Shown in pieces: positions 32,990 through 41,702 of a DNA stretch of 64,000 nucleotides. Location: contig JADJYV010000002.1 in assembly GCA_016719575.1 (NCBI GenBank), forward strand, positions 1-64,000. The letters are read 5' to 3'. Position numbers and translations under genes: made by a program. The stretch's first letter is position 1. The number at the start of each line of letters is the position of its first letter. Below the pieces are notes generated by a model. The model had not been told where the DNA came from. It searched no databases and was given only the letters and a program-made list of their open reading frames with translations. This stretch comes from Pseudobdellovibrionaceae bacterium. Lineage in GTDB: Bacteria; Bdellovibrionota; Bdellovibrionia; Bdellovibrionales; Bdellovibrionaceae.

Positions 32990-33376
32990 ATGAAACTAGG
33001 TTTACAAAAAGTACGAGAGGACAACATCTATGAAATTTCTTCGATTCGCTCCAACGGGCAAATAATAAGTGAAGAGGTCGAAAGATTTGTCGAAATTAAC
33101 AGCGAACCTGATTTTGATGTTATCGAATTTGTCGCTGACGATAACTTCTCTCGTATCTGCAAAGATTGGAAGCTCCACAAGCAAACGCCAGAGTATAAGG
33201 CCTTCTTATCAACAATCAGATTGGCGATACTTTATGGTTCAATAAAAGCGTATTTCGAAAGGACCGGAGGTGCGTCTGCAGAGCTTATTCAGCAATACAA
33301 TTATCTGCTTAATTCATCAAAGAAGCTGCTGAAGAAAATGAAAATAACATTGGAGTCATCAGATGAACTTCAATAA
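32990..33376 (+). CDS. Hypothetical protein preceding PrimPol, island B
   Basis: ATG 32990 follows GGGAGG by 5 bases; the longer open frame runs through the repeats and is rejected. The 128-aa product, MKLGLQKVREDNIYEISSIR onward, is acidic then basic-helical at its C-terminus (LLNSSKKLLKKMKITLESSD). No family is recognised. It overlaps the PrimPol start by 14 bp. Island C has a 184-aa gene in the same place without obvious similarity. Position between putative iterons and the replication gene suggests an initiator or accessory replication factor. Confidence 0.65.
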   Translation: MKLGLQKVREDNIYEISSIRSNGQIISEEVERFVEINSEPDFDVIEFVADDNFSRICKDWKLHKQTPEYKAFLSTIRLAILYGSIKAYFERTGGASAELIQQYNYLLNSSKKLLKKMKITLESSDELQ

Positions 33377-35945
33377 TTCCGTATTCAAAGATGCAGTTGA
33401 ATTTTTCTTTAAGTCGGGAGCACAACTTGTAGCTGTTAATGGAAAACAACCGACTTGGAAAGATTGGCAAAACTCAGCGGCCACTACTCTAGAAGATTTA
33501 GTTCAGAAGCCAACCACAGGCGCAACAGGCGCTGCCCTACTTTGTGGTTCGAAAAGTGGAATCTATTGTTTGGACATTGACCCTCGCAACGATGGCTTCG
33601 TTGGATTGCAAAAGCTAGAAGAGGTATGCGGCCCATTACCCAAAACTGTAACGGTAGAAACTGGTGGCGGATGTCTTCATTTTTACTTCAGGTCCTCTGA
33701 CCCATTAAAGAAAAGACAGTCCCTATTCGCAGGTGTTGATTTTCAAGGTGAAAGTAGTCTGGTTGTAATTCCTGGCAGCATTCATCCTTCGGGAAAGGCG
33801 TACAAATTTAGAGATGGATTGGGCTTGGGGCAAGTGGCGATTGCGGAGCTGCCACAAGCGCTGACTAATTTGGTTTCAAATAAATCCAGGGTATTCGGCA
33901 AGTCGCACACAGATTTAACGAATTTGGGTCCAATCTCCGCAGGCAATCGAAATAGTGAGCTGTTTCGCATCGGCCTCGAGCAAATTCGCAAAGATGTTGA
34001 CCCGAGTAGTCTGTTCACGTTGCTCGCTGAGAGCAATCAAAAGTATTGTGACCCACCCTTATCTAAGACAGAGGTGGAAAAGATAGCAAAGAGCTGCTTA
34101 AAATATCTTAAAGACTTCTATTCTGTAAAGGATGGTTGCCTAGCAAAAACTGGCGAACGTCTTTGCAACTTTGACTTAAGAATTATCAAAGAAATCATCA
34201 AAGATGATGGCCAGGCAAAAGTCACTTGTTACGAATTAGCAGGGATTTATTCAAACAAGGAAGTAATTGAGCCGTTTGTGGTCAGCGGTTCAGACTTTTT
34301 CAACTGTGAATTCATAAAGTTGATTGGCCGAAAAGCAATTCCAGTGGTTGGTCCCTTTATCAGGGAACACATTCGTTCAGCGATTCAAGAGCTATCTGAA
34401 AATGTAAAGAGTGAAACAATCTATACGCACACAGGATTTCGAGTGATTGGTGGCGAAAATGTTTTCCTTCATTCGGGAGGTGCTCTTGGCGCATCCGGAA
34501 ACAATGAAAATATAAAAGTTGATTTGATGATGAGTCAGCTGAGCGCGTACTGCCTTGAGCACGAAGGCAATCAAGAGCAAATTAAGCTCTCGATACGGTC
34601 CATGATTGAAACGATAAAAGTTGCACCGGAACACGTTAGCATACCTTCAATTGCGATGAATTTTCGGACTCCCTTGGCTTCAATTTGCCCAGTGCCAAAC
34701 GTCACTTTTATTACAGGACCAACAGGCAGTTTAAAAAGTACATTTCTCGCTCTTAAACTGAGTTCATTTGGTCGAAGTTTTAGTCATCAGCGTTTGCCAG
34801 GCAATTTTGAGTCGACTGCAAACTCTATTGAAAACATTGGCTTTCGACTTAAGGATTTACCCTTTGGTATTGATGACCTTGCGCCGGATGGGTCTCTCTC
34901 AGACATTCAGTCGAAATCGAAAGTTGCGGGCAAGATAATACGCGGAGTTAGCAATGGTGAAGGCGCAGGGAGAAACCGGATGAATAAAGATAATAGTTTG
35001 CAGATTCCAAACTACTTTCGTGGTTCTATTGATATGACAGCAGAAGATGTCGTAAAAGGTAGTAGCCTCAGAGCAAGGCTGTCGATACTTCCGCTATCTC
35101 ATGGCGATGTCGATAAATCACTTCTCTTGAAATTCCAAGAAATGGCTCTGAATGGAGTTTTCGTAAAATGCATGAGCGCCTACATTTCATGGCTTTGTCC
35201 TCAGCTGGAGAATTTGAGAAAGGTTGTGCCTAAGAGATTGGTTGAGCTTCGAAATCAAGCGACTCAAGCAAGTGGTCATATGCGGACGCCTGAGGCAATC
35301 GCAAACATGGCTTTAGGATTCGAACTTTTTTTGAGATTCGCAATCGAGAAAGACGCCATCTCCGCAGACGAAGCCACCAAGCTAAATGCGCAAGCTTGGA
35401 ATGCTTTCCGCGTGATAGACGAAATACAGAAAGTGTATCTCACATCGGAAGACCCTTGTCTGAATTTTATTGGATACCTACGAGCTGCGATGGGCATGGG
35501 AAAGGCCCATATGAAGAACTATCACAACCACATGGCGGCACCATTCACATATGAGGCGTTTGGTTGGTCCAATGACTTGACCGCTGGAGAGTTGAGACCC
35601 AAAGGAGTCAGCATTGGTTGGGTTGATTTCCCTGAGGGTGAAATCATGTTTGAACCAGATTCTGCCTATATGGTTGCGCAAGAAATTGCACGGGCCCAAG
35701 GTGGGTCAATCAATTTAACTCGGGATACGATGTGGAAGCGCTTGGCTGAGGGTGGATATATTTTGAAGTCCGAATCTGAAGGTAAGAATACGCTAAAAAG
35801 GACCCCTGATGGTTCCGACCGTAGCCGTTTTGTCATATTCAAAAACTTCGATTTATTCATGAATACCGGAATGGATTCATCAGAACGTGAACAACGCGAA
35901 AGAGTTCTGGGAAAAGATAAATTGGAAGGCCCTCATGCACATTGA
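33363..35945 (+). CDS. PrimPol-DUF927 replication protein, island B
   Basis: The 860-aa protein begins with a bifunctional primase/polymerase (archaeo-eukaryotic primase fold) domain at about residues 10-185: CLDIDPRNDGFVGLQKLEEV (metal-binding DxD), TVTVETGGGCLHFYF, FQGESSLVVIPGSIHPSGKA. A linker region (about 190-260) and a DUF927-type helicase domain follow, with ETIYTHTGFRVIGGENVFLH and a variant P-loop ITGPTGSLKSTFLALKL and later GIDDLAPDGSLSDI. It should prime and unwind element DNA. The island C homologue (57576) is collinear. A winged-helix-like C-terminus (TRDTMWKRLAEGGYILKSES) may bind the origin. Confidence 0.88.
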   Translation: MNFNNSVFKDAVEFFFKSGAQLVAVNGKQPTWKDWQNSAATTLEDLVQKPTTGATGAALLCGSKSGIYCLDIDPRNDGFVGLQKLEEVCGPLPKTVTVETGGGCLHFYFRSSDPLKKRQSLFAGVDFQGESSLVVIPGSIHPSGKAYKFRDGLGLGQVAIAELPQALTNLVSNKSRVFGKSHTDLTNLGPISAGNRNSELFRIGLEQIRKDVDPSSLFTLLAESNQKYCDPPLSKTEVEKIAKSCLKYLKDFYSVKDGCLAKTGERLCNFDLRIIKEIIKDDGQAKVTCYELAGIYSNKEVIEPFVVSGSDFFNCEFIKLIGRKAIPVVGPFIREHIRSAIQELSENVKSETIYTHTGFRVIGGENVFLHSGGALGASGNNENIKVDLMMSQLSAYCLEHEGNQEQIKLSIRSMIETIKVAPEHVSIPSIAMNFRTPLASICPVPNVTFITGPTGSLKSTFLALKLSSFGRSFSHQRLPGNFESTANSIENIGFRLKDLPFGIDDLAPDGSLSDIQSKSKVAGKIIRGVSNGEGAGRNRMNKDNSLQIPNYFRGSIDMTAEDVVKGSSLRARLSILPLSHGDVDKSLLLKFQEMALNGVFVKCMSAYISWLCPQLENLRKVVPKRLVELRNQATQASGHMRTPEAIANMALGFELFLRFAIEKDAISADEATKLNAQAWNAFRVIDEIQKVYLTSEDPCLNFIGYLRAAMGMGKAHMKNYHNHMAAPFTYEAFGWSNDLTAGELRPKGVSIGWVDFPEGEIMFEPDSAYMVAQEIARAQGGSINLTRDTMWKRLAEGGYILKSESEGKNTLKRTPDGSDRSRFVIFKNFDLFMNTGMDSSEREQRERVLGKDKLEGPHAH

Positions 35946-36123
35946 TAGCACGCCACAAATTGACAAGGAAGATTTTGAAAGTGTTCAACAGGTAGACTCA
36001 CTACTCACATTAATAGCTAAAATAATGGTGGCTCGAGACCTTCGCGCCAAGGAGGTATTAAAGGATAAAGAAGACGATGGAGACCGTGACTGCAAGACCA
36101 CTAATCAACCTGATAAAATATGA
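35935..36123 (+). CDS. Conserved short ORF between PrimPol and recombinase, island B
   Basis: ATG 35935 lies inside the last codons of the PrimPol gene and the frame runs 47 bp into the recombinase gene. The 62-aa product, MHIDSTPQIDKEDFESVQQV then DSLLTLIAKIMVARD, matches the island C ORF at HID-TPQID and LLTLIAKIM..RD. Acidic, with an amphipathic helix. Conservation across two diverged islands in spite of overlaps on both sides indicates it is translated. A recombination directionality factor or antirepressor is a reasonable guess; no family is recognised. Confidence 0.65.
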   Translation: MHIDSTPQIDKEDFESVQQVDSLLTLIAKIMVARDLRAKEVLKDKEDDGDRDCKTTNQPDKI

Positions 36124-37876
36124 CGACGTTCCTCGGGACGACCTCATAAAAATTCGGGTTCTGATTTATTCACGTTATTCCACCGACAACCAATCTTCGG
36201 CGAGTACCGAAGACCAAGCTCGAATGGTTCGGCGTGCAGTACAAATCGGAAATATCAGGCCGTTTCTTTTTGAAGGCAAAAATTTCGAAATCGTTGGCGA
36301 GTTCAAAGACGAAGCTGTATCTGGTTTTGGAGTGGTTGGGCGTGATGGTTTGGATTCGGCGCTGAATATGATTCGCGCCAAGCAGGCCGAAGTGATTGTG
36401 GTTTCAGACTTCAAGAGGTTCCTTCGTGGAATGGGCATAGCTCTCCAAATTTATGACTTTCTGCAAGAACATGGAGCTGAACTCATCGCCGTGAGTGATG
36501 GGTTTTCCAGTGCACAGAAAAATGCGCGTCTCATGTTCATGAACAAGGCTTACTCGTCGGAAGAGTTTCTTGAAGGTGTTAGCATCGACACTCAGCGCGG
36601 GTTGAACGAGCGTCGTTACGAAGGATTTTCTGATGGTCACCTTTGGTTTGGCATAAGTTCGAAGGCTTCCCGGCAGACCATGATAAAAGGAAAGCTAAAG
36701 GATTCGCATTTTGACTATTTTATCGTCGAGCAACAGGCTGAAATTGTTCGGAGAATATTTCGAATGTCCGCCGATGGCCTGAGTCAGCGCGAAATCGCAA
36801 AGATTTTGAATGATGAATTGATTCCCTGTCCTGGGTGCTACCATAAGACTGGGCAACTGAAAGAGAATTTAGTTGAGCGACCCCCTTGGCGCGATAGAAC
36901 TATTTTCCAGGTTCACAATAACAAAAGTTACTGTGGTATCATCGAACGCGGGAAAACTAAAATCATCAAGAAGAGCGATGGTACTAAGCAAACGATTGAT
37001 GTACCGAGGTCCAATTGGGTTGTTATTGAACGACCAGACATCAGGATTATCGACCAAGAACTTTGGGATAGTGTTCGAGAGCGCTTCAAAGAGTACAATC
37101 TCAGAAAATTGAAATCAGGCTCGGCGGGAAAGCCCTTCTGCCATGATGGGCAAGTAAATCACATTTTCACATCGCTTTGTAAATGCGAGGTCTGCAACGG
37201 CCCCGTTGTTGTCGTCACCGGAAAATCCGGAGGCTATTATGGGTGCAGAAATTCGCACCGACAGAAAACCTGCTCCAACAGGAAGGTCATTTCATGGAGG
37301 AAGTTGGAACTTCCAATTCTTGATTTTCTAGCAAGCCAGTTGAATCGCGAAGACGTTTGCCGGAGCCTGGCTCAAAAATACAATGAGCTTAGAAAATCAA
37401 GAATCTCGGCGGACAACGGAGGCATCGACCGTGCGGCCATGCAGTTGGCCGATGTCGAGCAATCAATTGCCAACATCGTAAAGGCCATCGAGCAAGGAGC
37501 GGTTTCTGATGTACTCATCGCGAAGCTCAAACAGCTCGAAAATGATAAATACAATCTGTCCGGGAAAATAAAATTTTTGAGTGGTACCGACCAGAATGAA
37601 ATCTACATCACGCCCTCGGTGATAAAAAGCAGGTTCGCGGAAATTCCAGAGCTACTGCGAACTAGCAAGCCGTTTGAAGTTCATAAAGCGCTGCGCCCGC
37701 TGCTTGGCAAAGATGGTATCAGACTAGTTTACAGAGCTGGAGCCCATGGCAAGGGTGAACACTGGGCTGAAGGGGCACTAAATCTTGGAAAAGCCCTGAC
37801 TTTTATTGAGAGTTTGGGTTACGGCGACTCAGCATCCATCAAACATGAGATTCCCTTTTCTATATTGTTAGGCTAA
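36077..37876 (+). CDS. Large serine recombinase, island B
   Basis: The 599-aa protein has the resolvase catalytic domain (IRVLIYSRYSTDNQSSASTE, Ser in SRYS; SDFKRFLRGMGIALQIYD), the recombinase domain with GLNERRYEGFSDGHLWFGIS and ADGLSQREIAKILNDE, a zinc ribbon (SLCKCEVCNGPVVVV...YYGCRNSHRQKTC) and a coiled coil (about 425-495). About 80 percent identical by eye to the island C copy. It probably integrates and excises the island, yet the element also encodes a tyrosine recombinase. The TAA stop overlaps a downstream ATG (TAATG). Confidence 0.93.
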   Translation: METVTARPLINLIKYDDVPRDDLIKIRVLIYSRYSTDNQSSASTEDQARMVRRAVQIGNIRPFLFEGKNFEIVGEFKDEAVSGFGVVGRDGLDSALNMIRAKQAEVIVVSDFKRFLRGMGIALQIYDFLQEHGAELIAVSDGFSSAQKNARLMFMNKAYSSEEFLEGVSIDTQRGLNERRYEGFSDGHLWFGISSKASRQTMIKGKLKDSHFDYFIVEQQAEIVRRIFRMSADGLSQREIAKILNDELIPCPGCYHKTGQLKENLVERPPWRDRTIFQVHNNKSYCGIIERGKTKIIKKSDGTKQTIDVPRSNWVVIERPDIRIIDQELWDSVRERFKEYNLRKLKSGSAGKPFCHDGQVNHIFTSLCKCEVCNGPVVVVTGKSGGYYGCRNSHRQKTCSNRKVISWRKLELPILDFLASQLNREDVCRSLAQKYNELRKSRISADNGGIDRAAMQLADVEQSIANIVKAIEQGAVSDVLIAKLKQLENDKYNLSGKIKFLSGTDQNEIYITPSVIKSRFAEIPELLRTSKPFEVHKALRPLLGKDGIRLVYRAGAHGKGEHWAEGALNLGKALTFIESLGYGDSASIKHEIPFSILLG

Positions 37877-37911
37877 TGTGCCGCCAATTGAAATGGAGAT
37901 TTCTTGGGGAC

Positions 37912-39150
37912 ATGACTATCGCAATTAATGAAAATATCAAAATTTGGAAAGAGTTTAGTCCATTTGAATTTTCATTTGATGAAAGCCCATTCAATAGCTT
38001 TGATTCAAGACGTACATCCGCAAGATTGGGTTTCAATAAAGAACGAATCGCTATCAAGGAGAGATGGTTCGACGTTCTAAATCTAAGTGACCTTGTTCGA
38101 AAGCGGAACGGTGCAGATGGTTATTACAGAGCGATTTATATTCAAGTTAACATGGATAGTGGCGAGTATTACATCGGCAAAGTTAATCGTCCAAAATGGT
38201 CTGAGTTAGTTCGGTATCAAGGCTCTGGTTTAAAGTTTTCTAACAAGTTCAAGAGTAACAAAGATAAGTTCGTACGTTATTATATCGCTTCATGTGAAAC
38301 CGCTGAGGAGACTGAGCGGCTTGAGGCTTCTATTGTCACCAGTGAACTCTTGGCAGACGAAAGTTGTCTTAATCTTGTCGCTGGTGGTGGCGGTACAACC
38401 AAACATCCTTCTATTGCAGAAACCAGCGAAAAGAAGCGCGAGTATATGAAAAGTCATCCGGAGCAATTTAGACCTATGCTTGAGGCTGCTAGGAAGGCGT
38501 TTCGCTCAGGCGATACTCCAGCACTACGTTCGCGTAGTCGAAGAATAAAAGAAGTCATGAGTACAGAGGAGTATCGCAAAATGTCTGCGACTCGGATGGA
38601 AAAATGGAGGCGCGAGAACCCGAAGGCTTATGCAGAGGCCAGAGACAAAAACCGTGAAGTGGTAAAATCTCCTGAGCGTGAGGCAAAGCGAAAAGCTAGT
38701 TTTGAGAGATGGGTAACGGCAAATCCAGAAAAACATAAAGCATGGCAAGAAAGGCTTTTGAGTTCACGTACAAGCGAAGAAGCTAAAGAAAAGCGTAAGA
38801 CATCACTCAAAGACTGGAGAGATAAAAATCCAGAGGTTGCAAAAGCTAACGCGCATAAAAGGGCTAAAGCTGCAGCTGCGAAGTTGAGTAAAGAAGTCTG
38901 TATGATTGATTTGATTTCGGGAAAAATTTTAAGACGCTTTAGTAGCCAACACGAGGCCGCGAAGTGGCTAGTGGAAAATGGTAAAGCCAAAAATATGAAC
39001 TGTGTCTCTTCAATTAGTTCCGTCTGTTTAAGAAAGCCTTGTTCAACAGGGTATGGTTACCGCAAAAAGGCTTTTGGCTACGATTGGCGTTTTGCAGACG
39101 AAGAGTATGAGCTGAAAACTCAACTGGCATTTCCAAACTTAGATTCTTAG
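37912..39150 (+). CDS. GIY-YIG/NUMOD homing-endonuclease-like protein, island B
   Basis: I start at ATG 37912 because homology with island C begins at MTIAINENIKIWKEF; an ATG at 37876 coupled to the recombinase stop is possible. The 412-aa product has a GIY-YIG-type domain: AIYIQVNMDSGEYYIGKVNR, YQGSGLKFSNKFKSNKDKF, CLNLVAGGGG. A long Lys/Arg-rich repeat segment (about 175-320, with KRKASFERW and DKNPE motifs) resembles NUMOD3-type helices, and the end CMIDLISGKILRRFSSQHEA with GYGYRKKAFGYDWRF is a NUMOD1/IENR1-like DNA-binding repeat. No interrupted host gene is seen, so a role in element transfer is inferred. Confidence 0.8.
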   Translation: MTIAINENIKIWKEFSPFEFSFDESPFNSFDSRRTSARLGFNKERIAIKERWFDVLNLSDLVRKRNGADGYYRAIYIQVNMDSGEYYIGKVNRPKWSELVRYQGSGLKFSNKFKSNKDKFVRYYIASCETAEETERLEASIVTSELLADESCLNLVAGGGGTTKHPSIAETSEKKREYMKSHPEQFRPMLEAARKAFRSGDTPALRSRSRRIKEVMSTEEYRKMSATRMEKWRRENPKAYAEARDKNREVVKSPEREAKRKASFERWVTANPEKHKAWQERLLSSRTSEEAKEKRKTSLKDWRDKNPEVAKANAHKRAKAAAAKLSKEVCMIDLISGKILRRFSSQHEAAKWLVENGKAKNMNCVSSISSVCLRKPCSTGYGYRKKAFGYDWRFADEEYELKTQLAFPNLDS

Positions 39151-39177
39151 GTTGGCCCGATACCACAAGGCGTGAAA

Positions 39178-39193
39178 AGCCCCTAAAGCCCCC
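39178..39193 (+). repeat. AGCCCC tandem motif, right boundary of island B
   Basis: AGCCCCTAAAGCCCCC is the inverse of the motif at 24403-24418. Related copies lie at 10089, 43083, 44950 (half), 45193 (inverted) and 63372 (half). Confidence 0.6.
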
Positions 39194-39203
39194 AAAAAAT
39201 CAA

Positions 39204-39900
39204 TTAAGGATTCTTTGTTCCGTACCAGCCGCTAATCATGAAGGCCTGAAAAAAACGAACTGGCAATTGGATGCCACTTTGCTTCAGGAGCTTTTCTGTT
39301 TCTGTCGGCGATATAACTGAAAGCATTTCGCGTATGACCTGGGAAAGATTAGCAAGCGATTCTGGGAGGCTCCCATCAATAATTGTACGGCCTCCCAATT
39401 TTTAACATCAATGGGAATTCTGGCGAGTTCAAATCATAACTGATTTCGGTGTTGATAAGGACCCCATTGGGACGCAAGCGACTGCTCATCGCTTGATAAA
39501 AACTCAGTCTATCTTCGTGCTTTACGAAATGCGCAACAAGCACGCTTAAAGCGACGTCGAAATTTTCTCCGGGCGGCACATCGTGGACATATCCTTGAAT
39601 AAGTTCGCAGCGATTCAGCACACCAGCAGTCTCAAGCCTTTCGCGGCAGACATTGAGCATTCCGATAGACGGGTCTACCCCAACGAATGTCCACTCAGGA
39701 AACGCTTTGGATAGTAAAAGTATCTCAGCCCCTGTTCCAACGCCAACGCAGATTACACGTGCGCGAGCTGGAGCATTCTTTAAAATAAGACGAATCAGGA
39801 AATGCATGTTGTCAGCAATCGGCGCGAGCTGCCGATTTTTCTCGTCATAGACTTTTGCAGCTTCTGTGAAATGGTCGATGACAGTTGGGCCGGTCTTCAT
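39204..39900 (-). pseudogene. Class I SAM methyltransferase, frameshifted
   Basis: From ATG 39900 the product MKTGPTVIDHFTEAAKVYDE has the SAM motifs ARVICVGVGTGAEILLLSKA and WTFVGVDPSIGMLNVCRERL, then stops prematurely after LMLKIGRPYNY. Shifting frame at the A5 run (about 39401-39405) gives LMLKNWEAVQLLMGAS, and a second shift at the CCTCCC tract gives PESLANLSQVIREMLSVISP through the typical end FFQAFMISGWYGTKNP at 39204. A GGGAGGC-n20-GCCTCCC inverted repeat spans the lesion. The remaining 174-aa N-terminal part may still fold but is probably non-functional. Start overlaps the next methyltransferase's stop. Confidence 0.7.
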
Positions 39901-40520
39901 CTTGAAGGCCCCGGCCTTTTCTTAAAGCCACAGTAAACAAAGTTCTGACCCGTGCCCCAAGGGGTACTGTGCGAATCTTCAAAGCATTTGATGTTGGTAA
40001 AATACTTTTCGAACAGGGTTTTTAAGTCCGAGTCTGAGTACTGGGAAATCGTAAGACCACTGCACTTTTCGGGTCCCGTTTTCGAGAACGTACTAACTAT
40101 AAGATATCCATCCTGGGCGATTGCACGATTCGTGATTTCCAAATACGTGGACACATCTTCTGCGGTCGTCAGAAAGTGGAATGTCGCTCGGTCATGCCAC
40201 AGTTTGTATTTTTCCGGTGGGTCGAACTTAGTAATATCAGAGGTGATGAACTTAACAAGTTTTGAGTCCTCAACAAGTCTTGCTTTTGCCTTTTCTAAAG
40301 CTGCGCCGGAGATATCGAGGATTGAGATATTTTTGAATCCCTGCTCCAGGAGATGGTCAACAAGGTGAGAGTCACCCCCTCCAATATCAATGATGGGGTC
40401 GTCAGGTGATAGCCCTAGCTCTGCAATCAGCTCTAAAGACTTTGCTGGAGTCTCTTGATACCAACTAACTTCTTTTTCCGACTTGGCTCGATAAATGTTG
40501 TCCCAATAATTTTTATCCAT
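39897..40520 (-). CDS. Class I SAM-dependent methyltransferase
   Basis: The 207-aa product starts MDKNYWDNIYRAKSEKEVSW, then YQETPAKSLELI and the SAM-binding motif DPIIDIGGGDSHLVDHLLEQ, followed by VKFITSDITKFDPPEKYKLW and HDRATFHFLTTAEDVSTYLE. This pattern fits small-molecule methyltransferases annotated as trans-aconitate or thiopurine-like. It overlaps the frameshifted methyltransferase gene by 4 bp and precedes it in the operon. Substrate unknown. Confidence 0.85.
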   Translation of the reverse strand: MDKNYWDNIYRAKSEKEVSWYQETPAKSLELIAELGLSPDDPIIDIGGGDSHLVDHLLEQGFKNISILDISGAALEKAKARLVEDSKLVKFITSDITKFDPPEKYKLWHDRATFHFLTTAEDVSTYLEITNRAIAQDGYLIVSTFSKTGPEKCSGLTISQYSDSDLKTLFEKYFTNIKCFEDSHSTPWGTGQNFVYCGFKKRPGPSR

Positions 40521-40622
40521 TGTTTTTGTAGTCTATCGTAAAAAACCGGCGCATCCAATTTAATTGTACGTCGCCACCTTGGTTTTGGCTTTCAAATGGC
40601 AACGTACCTTATCGTTAGCCGC

Positions 40623-41249
40623 TCAATCTTTACAAATAAATTCGAGACCATTCATTGCTGCGCGGACTCGGCGTCGCAGACAGCTATCGCTGTCCAATTC
40701 CTGTTTTAGTTTTGGACTCATTTTGATTTTCAATCCTACCAATAGGTTTGGCAGTCCGACTGAGGAAATTAGATAGCGAAAAGCATGCTCCAAATATTTT
40801 GGATTGTAATTGCACTCCACAAAATGTTTGGTCAGTACTTCGAATAGAATGGCAAAGTGGGTTGTAAAATTCTTCCTTAGAAATTGAGCGACGTTTTTTT
40901 CACCAGAAAGAACATCTCCTATTAGTGATAAAACGGACTGATGATAATTCCGCGAGAATTTTGCCATACTTAAAAGGACCTCTTCAAGATTTTGGGCCTG
41001 GTTTTCTCTGAGCTCAGTGATGAATGGCGAGTATGCGTCCTCCAGAACCATCTTGATAAACTCATTCTTATCTTTGAAATGGTAGTTAAACATACCCAAG
41101 TTGACTCCGGCCTTTTTGGCGACCTCACGAACTGACAACGCTGCGGCCCCTTTTTGGCGCAGCATGGACGCGCCAACTCGAAGCATCTTTTTATCTAAGT
41201 TATTGGATTTTCTAGGCAAAAGGTCCTCCCTCAAACTATTAATCGCCAC
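40623..41249 (-). CDS. TetR family transcriptional regulator
   Basis: The 208-aa product has a TetR_N helix-turn-helix at about residues 20-65: ASMLRQKGAAALSVREVAKK, AGVNLGMFNYHFKDKNEFIK. The C-terminal ligand-binding domain is generic. It is divergent from the cupin gene, and the palindrome at 41275-41292 between them is the likely operator. The regulated set is probably the plus-strand cupin, membrane protein and cytochrome genes that follow. Confidence 0.9.
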   Translation of the reverse strand: MAINSLREDLLPRKSNNLDKKMLRVGASMLRQKGAAALSVREVAKKAGVNLGMFNYHFKDKNEFIKMVLEDAYSPFITELRENQAQNLEEVLLSMAKFSRNYHQSVLSLIGDVLSGEKNVAQFLRKNFTTHFAILFEVLTKHFVECNYNPKYLEHAFRYLISSVGLPNLLVGLKIKMSPKLKQELDSDSCLRRRVRAAMNGLEFICKD

Positions 41250-41274
41250 CAGGGCGACATTACTTGTACTTATT

Positions 41275-41292
41275 ATTATACGAGTGTATAAT
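41275..41292. promoter_or_regulatory. TetR operator candidate
   Basis: ATTATAC-GAGT-GTATAAT is a perfect 7-bp inverted repeat between the divergent TetR and cupin genes, 22 bp upstream of ATG 41314. It also contains -10-like TATAAT, so repressor binding would block the promoter. Confidence 0.65.
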
Positions 41293-41313
41293 TAAAAATC
41301 AAGAGGTGATGTG

Positions 41314-41676
41314 ATGGCAGCGAAGTCAGCAGTCTTAATATTTTTTCTCAGTAGCGCTTTGCATGCAAAAGAAGGAGTGACGACAATGAAGGATTCAATT
41401 CAAAACAAAGTGGTTTTTCAAAAAGAAAGTAAAGCCGTCAGTGTTTTGTCCTCGGAGGGTTTTAAGGCCGTCGGCATTGGCTTGCTTAAAGGCCAATTGT
41501 TAGAAAAACACAGTACTGCGACCCCAGCATTTCTGTTTGTTCATGAAGGTAAGGTTGAATTTAGAATCAGCGGCAAAAAAATCCAAATGCAAAGCGGAGA
41601 TTTTGTGAAAATACCAAAAGTCGAAGAACACGAAATTGAAGCAATAGAGGATGCGCGTTTAATTTTAGTCAAATAG
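41314..41676 (+). CDS. Secreted cupin-domain protein
   Basis: ATG 41314 follows AGAGGTG by 3-4 bases. The 120-aa product has a signal peptide (MAAKSAVLIFFLSSALHA) and a single cupin core: LEKHSTATPAFLFVHEGKVE, FRISGKKIQMQSGDFVKIPK, EEHEIEAIEDARLILV, with His/Glu positions suitable for a metal site. Periplasmic cupins can act as small-molecule dioxygenases or sensors. It is first in the plus-strand set under the TetR-type operator. Confidence 0.75.
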   Translation: MAAKSAVLIFFLSSALHAKEGVTTMKDSIQNKVVFQKESKAVSVLSSEGFKAVGIGLLKGQLLEKHSTATPAFLFVHEGKVEFRISGKKIQMQSGDFVKIPKVEEHEIEAIEDARLILVK

Positions 41677-41702
41677 CGTTTCACAGTTGAAAAGGACAAA
41701 GT

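Larger units (their letters stand above)
24403..39193. mobile_element. Island B: defence island with dual recombinases
   Basis: The element is bounded by inverted copies of an AGCCCC-type motif: AGGGGCTTTGGGGGCC at 24403-24418 and AGCCCCTAAAGCCCCC at 39178-39193. Contents are a HEPN gene, tyrosine recombinase, secreted protein, XRE regulator, P-loop ATPase, DUF4011-helicase-nuclease, 128-aa gene, PrimPol-DUF927, short ORF, large serine recombinase and GIY-YIG nuclease. Homology with island C covers 25405 to about 39155, so the backbone ends lie there, and the HEPN segment may be left-flank cargo. Ends are inferred. Confidence 0.6.

Noticed and set aside
39178..39193. Rho-independent terminator
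   Set aside because: AGCCCC blocks are direct, not inverted, repeats and cannot form a hairpin by themselves.
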